From Mastigias papua (taxonomy: Eukaryota > Cnidaria > Scyphozoa > Rhizostomeae > Mastigiidae), in the NCBI GenBank assembly GCA_964019165.1, contig OZ025281.1, forward strand, positions 521,501-585,500: a stretch of 64,000 bases of DNA, given 5' to 3'. How positions within the stretch are numbered: the first letter of the stretch is position 1; each line of letters begins with the position of its first letter. The notes under the pieces are model-generated. The model ran no database searches, was not told the origin of the DNA, and was given only the letters and a program-made list of their open reading frames with translations. Both the position numbers and the translations under genes were made by a program. Shown in pieces: positions 61,441-64,000 of this stretch.

Positions 61441-64000
61441 TTATTTATGACTTGTTACTTTATTTTTATGACTTGGTTTTAGTCTTAGGGGAGTTTTACA
61501 GCCTCTAGGAATTATTTACGACTTGTTACTTTATTTTTATGACTTGGTTTTAGTCTTAGGAGTTTTTTACAGACTCTAGGAATTATTTATGACTTGTTAC
61601 TTTATTTTTATGACTTGTTTCTAGCCTTAGGGGATTTTTATAGACTCTAGGAATTATTTATAACTTGTTACTTTATTTTTATGACTTGGTTTTAGTCTTA
61701 GGGGATTTTTACAGACTCTAGGAATTATTTACGACTTGTTACTTTATTTTTATGACTTGGTTTTAGTCTTAGGAGTTTGTTACAGACTCTAGGAATTATT
61801 TACGACTTGTTACTTTATTTTTATGACTTGGTTTTAGTCTTAGGAGTTTTTTACAGACTCTAGGAATTATTTACGACTTGTTACTTTATTTTTATGACTT
61901 GGTTTTAGTCTTAGGAGTTTTTTACAGACTCTAGGAATTATTTACGACTTGTTACTTTATTTTTATGACTTGGTTTTAGTCTTAGGAGTTTTTTACAGAC
62001 TCTAGGAATTATTTACGACTTGTTACTTTATTTTTATGACTTGGTTTTAGTCTTAGGAGTTTTTTTACAGACTCTAGGAATTATTTACGACTTGTTACTT
62101 TATTTTTATGACTTGGTTTTAGTCTTAGGAGTTTGTTACAGACTCTAGGAATTATTTACGACTTGTTACTTTATTTTTATGACTTGGTTTTAGTCTTAGG
62201 AGTTTTTTACAGACTCTAGGAATTATTTACGACTTGTTACTTTATTTTTATGACTTGGTTTTAGTCTTAGGAGTTTTTTACAGACTCTAGGAATTATTTA
62301 CGACTTGTTACTTTATTTTTATGACTTGGTTGTAGTCTTAGGAGTTTGTTACAGACTCTAGGAATTATTTACGACTTGTTACTTTATTTTTATGACTTGG
62401 TTTTAGTCTTAGGAGTTTTTTACAGACTCTAGGAATTATTTACGACTTGTTACTTTATTTTTATGACTTGGTTTTAGTCTTAGGAGTTTTTTTACAGACT
62501 CTAGGAATTATTTACGACTTGTTACTTTATTTTTATGACTTGTTTCTAGCCTTAGGGGATTTTTAAAGACTCTAGGAATTATTTATGACTTGTTACTTTA
62601 TTTTTATGACTTGGTTTTAGTCTTAAAGGAGTTTTACAGACTCTAGGAATTATTTACGACTTGTTACTTTATTTTTATGACTTGTGTCTAGTCTTAGGGG
62701 TTTTTTACAGACTCTAGGAATTATTTATGACTTGTTACTTTATTTTTATGACTTGGTTTTAGTCTTAGGAGTTTTTTACAGACTCTAGGAATTATTTATG
62801 ACTTGTTACTTTATTTTTATGACTTGTTTCTAGCCTTAGGGGATTTTTACAGACTCTAGGAATTATTTATAACTTGTTACTTTATTTTTATGACTTGGTT
62901 TTAGTCTTAGGAGTTTTTTACAGACTCTAGGAATTATTTATGACTTGTTACTTTATTTTTATGACTTGTTTCTAGCCTTAGGGGATTTTTACAGACTCTA
63001 GGAATTATTTATAACTTGTTACTTTATTTTTATGACTTGGTTTTAGTCTTAGGAGTTTTTTGCAGACTCTAGGAATTATTTACGACTTGTTACTTTATTT
63101 TTATGACTTGGTTTTAGTCTTAGGAGTTTTTTACAGACTCTAGGAATTATTTACGACTTGTTACTTTATTTTTATGACTTGTTTCTAGCCTTAGGGGATT
63201 TTTAAAGACTCTAGGAATTATTTATGACTTGTTACTTTATTTTTATGACTTGTTTCTAGCCTTAGGGGATTTTTAAAGACTCTAGGAATTATTTATGACT
63301 TGTTACTTTATTTTTATGACTTGTTTCTAGCCTTAGGGGATTTTTAAAGACTCTAGGAATTATTTATAACTTGTTACTTTATGTTTATGACTTGGTTTTA
63401 GTCTTAGGGGAGTTTTACAGACTCTAGGAATTATTTACGACTTGTTACTTTATTTTTATGACTAGGTTTTAGTCTTAGGAGTTTTTTACAGACTCTAGGA
63501 ATTATTTACGACTTGTTACTTTATGTTTATGACTTGGTTTTAGTCTTAGGGGATTTTTACAGACTCTAGGAATTATTTACGACTTGTTACTTTATTTTTA
63601 TGACTTGGTTTTAGTCTTAGGAGTTTTTTTACAGACTCTAGGAATTATTTACGACTTGTTACTTTATTTTTATGACTTGTTTCTAGCCTTAGGGGATTTT
63701 TAAAGACTCTAGGAATTATTTATGACTTGTTACTTTATTTTTATGACTTGGTTTTAGTCTTAAAGGAGTTTTACAGACTCTAGGAATTATTTACGACTTG
63801 TTACTTTATTTTTATGACTTGTGTCTAGTCTTAGGGGTTTTTTACAGACTCTAGGAATTATTTATGACTTGTTACTTTATTTTTATGACTTGGTTTTAGT
63901 CTTAGGAGTTTTTTACAGACTCTAGGAATTATTTATGACTTGTTACTTTATTTTTATGACTTGTTTCTAGCCTTAGGGGATTTTTACAGACTCTAGGAAT

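Larger units (their letters stand above)
33171..64000. repeat. 71-bp satellite array, about 434 units, runs off the window
   Basis: The unit is 71 bp and can be read as GACTTGGTTTTAG, TCTTAGGAGTTTTTTACA, GACTCTAGGAATTATTTAC and GACTTGTTACTTTATTTTTAT. One unit has about 35 T, 16 A, 12 G and 8 C on the plus strand: strongly T-skewed and about 28% G+C. Units at the left edge are badly diverged and become near-identical beyond about 34300. Spacing is held to the base over tens of kilobases. No long open frame exists, and 71 is not a multiple of three, so it is non-coding. It is not a CRISPR array because there are no unique spacers. A constitutive-heterochromatin or centromere-type satellite is the natural reading, but no function is shown by the sequence. 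Confidence 0.97.

Noticed and set aside
33171..64000. CRISPR-like array of direct repeats
   Set aside because: Units abut with no unique spacers, the unit is 71 bp and the genome is clearly animal, so this is a satellite.
1..64000. tRNA, rRNA or other structured RNA genes
   Set aside because: No tRNA A/B box pair or rRNA-like sequence was recognised by eye; a covariance-model scan would be decisive.

Overview
This is a 64-kb piece of an AT-rich animal (metazoan) nuclear genome, probably from a marine invertebrate. The evidence is a 19-exon GT/AG-spliced nuclear gene for a mitochondrial enzyme, poly(A) signals, C2H2 zinc fingers, and several eukaryotic DNA transposons. I cannot name the lineage from sequence alone.

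Layout. 1-3465: no convincing gene. 3469-6543: a complete PIF/Harbinger transposon with perfect 27-bp terminal inverted repeats, a TTA target duplication, a MADF/Myb-like DNA-binding protein (+) and a DDE transposase (-), arranged convergently. 6547-10349: no gene seen. 10350-11776: a foldback element whose left arm was itself hit by a 480-bp TA-target MITE; the right arm preserves the empty site. 13371-14300: a two-finger C2H2 protein. 17130-27502 (minus): the entire coding region of HADHB, the beta subunit (3-ketoacyl-CoA thiolase) of the mitochondrial trifunctional protein. I rebuilt it exon by exon into 448 codons with every junction in phase, including one GC-AG intron. Its introns carry a 568-bp MITE and an inverted-repeat element. 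28722 onward (+): first exon of an unrecognised gene, divergent from HADHB. 32030-32310: a 30-bp minisatellite. 33171 to the window end: one enormous tandem array of a 71-bp, T-rich satellite (about 434 units), continuing past the window.

The satellite is the most unusual part. A marker variant (carrying TGACGTCG) occurs 28 times, and almost all its spacings are exact multiples of 71 bp; 39226 to 61378 is exactly 312 units. Higher-order blocks of 16, 18, 24, 25, 37, 39 and 62 units are visible. A degenerate stretch from the array's left edge is repeated inside the array 125 units away. The array therefore grew by repeated block duplication of tens of units, with almost no net indels.

Functionally the only assignable cellular pathway is mitochondrial fatty-acid beta-oxidation (HADHB). 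The other recognisable proteins are transposon-borne or of unknown role.
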